7,292 nt of DNA, from the NCBI GenBank assembly GCA_001701295.1, contig DAAV01000162.1, forward strand, positions 7,885 through 15,176, given 5' to 3'. This document shows, one piece after another, positions 5,576-7,292 of this stretch. The notes below the pieces were generated by a model. It was given only the letters and a program-made list of their open reading frames with translations. It was not told the origin of the DNA and made no database searches. Each line of letters opens with the position of its first letter. Position 1 is the stretch's first letter. The stretch is from Bacteroidales bacterium H10. GTDB lineage: Bacteria; Bacteroidota; Bacteroidia; Bacteroidales; Muribaculaceae. Position numbers and translations under genes: made by a program.

Positions 5576-7292
5576 TCAGTCGACCTTGATACGGGCTGCA
5601 AATTTGCCGACCTTGACGGCATATACACCTGGCTCCACACTGATACGCAGGATATTTTCGGCTTTACCATTGAATATAGTTCTGGCATCGACAGAAGCCA
5701 CTGACACAGACATTCCTTCGGCTCCTTCAATCACTATGGCATCTTTTGCGGCGTAGACAATAAGATTGTCTAATACAATATCACCGACACCGGATGTAGT
5801 GACAAGAATACGAGACGCCCTTGATTCGCCTTGAGCAAATACGGCTGACACTGCATACTCAACAGTCTTACCCTCTTCCCACTGAATATCACAGTCAGCA
5901 TACGCAGTTTCAGTCACAGCACTTTCAGTCAGAGAAGATCCTTCGCGATAAACATGAAATCCTCTTAATTCGGGACCGTACTTATCAAGTGCCGAACGGA
6001 ATGTCACATCATCGACAAACATTATGAATCTGTCGGCTGAGGTGCATCGAATAGCAAAATATCTGGTGCCTTCAGGAATTTCAAAACCATATTCAGTCCA
6101 TTCCAAAGGCACACCAGTACATTCTCCGATCTTTACGAAATCCTCTATTTCCTTACCGGCAGAAGATATAAGAAATTCGAAAGACTCAAGACCATATCTG
6201 TCAGTAAATGTCCTTGCAAAGAACGATACGGTCTGAGTCTCTCCGGAAAGTTCAGGCGATATCGCCCAGTCATCGTTCAGACCGGACACAGCACCCATCG
6301 ATGCAAGATATTTACTTCCCGAATGGGCCTTGAACTCATCATTGTCAAATGATTCATAAGCAGAATCGAAGATAATGTACGCCTTAGGCGTATTGGCGTT
6401 CGGAATGCCTATGCCTTCAAAGCCGTAAGTATTGGATTTGTCCTGATCGATAAAAGTCCAGTCTTCATATTCGTCTATTGCAAAAGCTTCCGCATTCTCA
6501 AAACTTTCAAAGGTATTTCCTGTCTCATCCCATACCGGAGCATTCCAAGAAAGAGAAATTTCATCTTCCTGACTGTCAAATGCCGCCGAGAGGCCAGTTA
6601 TTTCAGGAAGTCCACTTTCCTTATGTTCTATTATGACAACAGCCGTCTCATTGTTTTCCATAACGGCATCGGAATTCGCATTTACCACCGCATGCAGATC
6701 ATGGGGACCTGTACTGTCAATTGATTTGAACATATAATTGAAACTTAATTCATCGATCTGCATGGGATCTATACATTCCCGAATCTCGGATGCTACCTTT
6801 TCATCATTGATATAAAGAGATACTTCATAGGTGTCTACCGGATTGACACCTATATTACGTACTTTGACATTTACTGGAAATTCAACCCCAGATTTTATTT
6901 CACGAGGAGCATATATGCCCGCAGCTTCCATGTCTATGGGCGCGGCCTCATCAACAGAGAGCGCATCGATAAATGTATAGATATATCCCTTTGTCACACC
7001 TGCAATTCTGATTACTACCGTTTTTCCTGCATATTGAGACAAATCGGCACGTACAAGATTCCATCCGTACCCAGGACAAATACGGTCAATGGTATAAGTG
7101 GCAATGTTGTGATAATCTCCACCATCTGCCGCAACGTCTATAACAAACATATTGACATCAGGATAATCCCCCTGAATATTGTAGGTATAGAATGAAAGGG
7201 CCGGCTGTGTCATATTCGAGAGATCGATTTTGCCTGTGATTATTCCGGCAGCCGCATCTGTATTGTTACCCTGCATCATGAAGAAACCATTG
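5576..7292 (-). CDS. Secreted adhesin-like multidomain protein, 5' partial, divergent T9SS-type tail
   Basis: The frame stays open to the window edge (reading NGFFMMQ), so the start and signal peptide lie outside. The ATG at 7277-7279 is the first seen but is inside the first domain. Counting from it (567 residues): about 1-110 is the end of a jelly-roll closing in FIDALSVDE; about 116-220 is a CARDB-like Ig domain (VKVRNIG...ENNETAVVII); about 257-428 is a cleaved-adhesin (choice-of-anchor J) domain, with FESFENAEAF, DDWAISPELS and FVDDVTF as landmarks. It is flanked by two halves of a fibronectin type III fold, 222-248 (LPEITGL...LSWNAP) and 431-495 (GFHVYREGSSL...YAVSAVFAQGES). Residues 500-567 form a T9SS-like tail (LIVYAAKDAIVIEGAEG, then GVYAVKVG) lacking the usual YPNP. 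The layout recalls gingipain hemagglutinin/adhesin regions. Binding to host or matrix material is inferred; no enzyme domain is visible in the part present. Confidence 0.9.
   Translation of the reverse strand, partial: NGFFMMQGNNTDAAAGIITGKIDLSNMTQPALSFYTYNIQGDYPDVNMFVIDVAADGGDYHNIATYTIDRICPGYGWNLVRADLSQYAGKTVVIRIAGVTKGYIYTFIDALSVDEAAPIDMEAAGIYAPREIKSGVEFPVNVKVRNIGVNPVDTYEVSLYINDEKVASEIRECIDPMQIDELSFNYMFKSIDSTGPHDLHAVVNANSDAVMENNETAVVIIEHKESGLPEITGLSAAFDSQEDEISLSWNAPVWDETGNTFESFENAEAFAIDEYEDWTFIDQDKSNTYGFEGIGIPNANTPKAYIIFDSAYESFDNDEFKAHSGSKYLASMGAVSGLNDDWAISPELSGETQTVSFFARTFTDRYGLESFEFLISSAGKEIEDFVKIGECTGVPLEWTEYGFEIPEGTRYFAIRCTSADRFIMFVDDVTFRSALDKYGPELRGFHVYREGSSLTESAVTETAYADCDIQWEEGKTVEYAVSAVFAQGESRASRILVTTSGVGDIVLDNLIVYAAKDAIVIEGAEGMSVSVASVDARTIFNGKAENILRISVEPGVYAVKVGKFAARIKVD

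Noticed and set aside
1..7292. CRISPR array or complete insertion sequence
   Set aside because: No regularly spaced repeats and no full transposase or terminal inverted repeats were found on either strand.

Overview
The window looks like chromosome of a gut-type Bacteroidales bacterium; Muribaculaceae or a close relative is a guess from protein style, not shown. The evidence is two proteins with type IX secretion (T9SS) C-terminal sorting domains, an outer-membrane-type lipoprotein combining an OmpA-like module with TPRs, promoters of the Bacteroidetes form (TTTG about 20 nt before TAnnTTTG), A/T-rich start regions without Shine-Dalgarno sequences, and a tail fragment of a Bacteroidetes-type IS4 transposase.

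Layout: 1-69 holds at most the last codons of an upstream gene, followed by a strong hairpin (70-95). A regulatory-looking stretch with a palindrome and a third half-site (148-175) precedes a complete 800-residue secreted protein (235-2637, +) with five Asp-boxes, a second series of propeller-like repeats and a canonical T9SS tail. A hairpin terminator (2723-2760) separates it from a transposase remnant (2776-2976, -). Next is a self-contained tRNA-Lys(CTT) unit on the minus strand (terminator 3104-3136, gene 3161-3233, promoter 3276-3307). A divergent promoter and a folded leader lead into a complete 565-residue lipoprotein gene (3558-5255, +). The next 320 bases hold a near-continuous long hairpin with a promoter match inside it, a second perfect hairpin and a T-tailed terminator, together a candidate small RNA or very short gene. 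A large secreted adhesin-like gene on the minus strand (5576 to the window edge, 5' end missing) converges on this region.

The two secreted proteins would cross the inner membrane by Sec (a signal peptide is visible only in the first) and the outer membrane by T9SS, ending on the surface or outside. The lipoprotein is probably held in the outer membrane and works in the periplasm. Nothing links the three into one operon: each has its own orientation or spacing. No CRISPR array, complete mobile element or phage gene is present. The most interesting part is the folded, apparently transcribed 5316-5507 stretch, followed by the folded lipoprotein leader and the fibronectin domain of the adhesin, which is split in the manner of gingipain adhesins.
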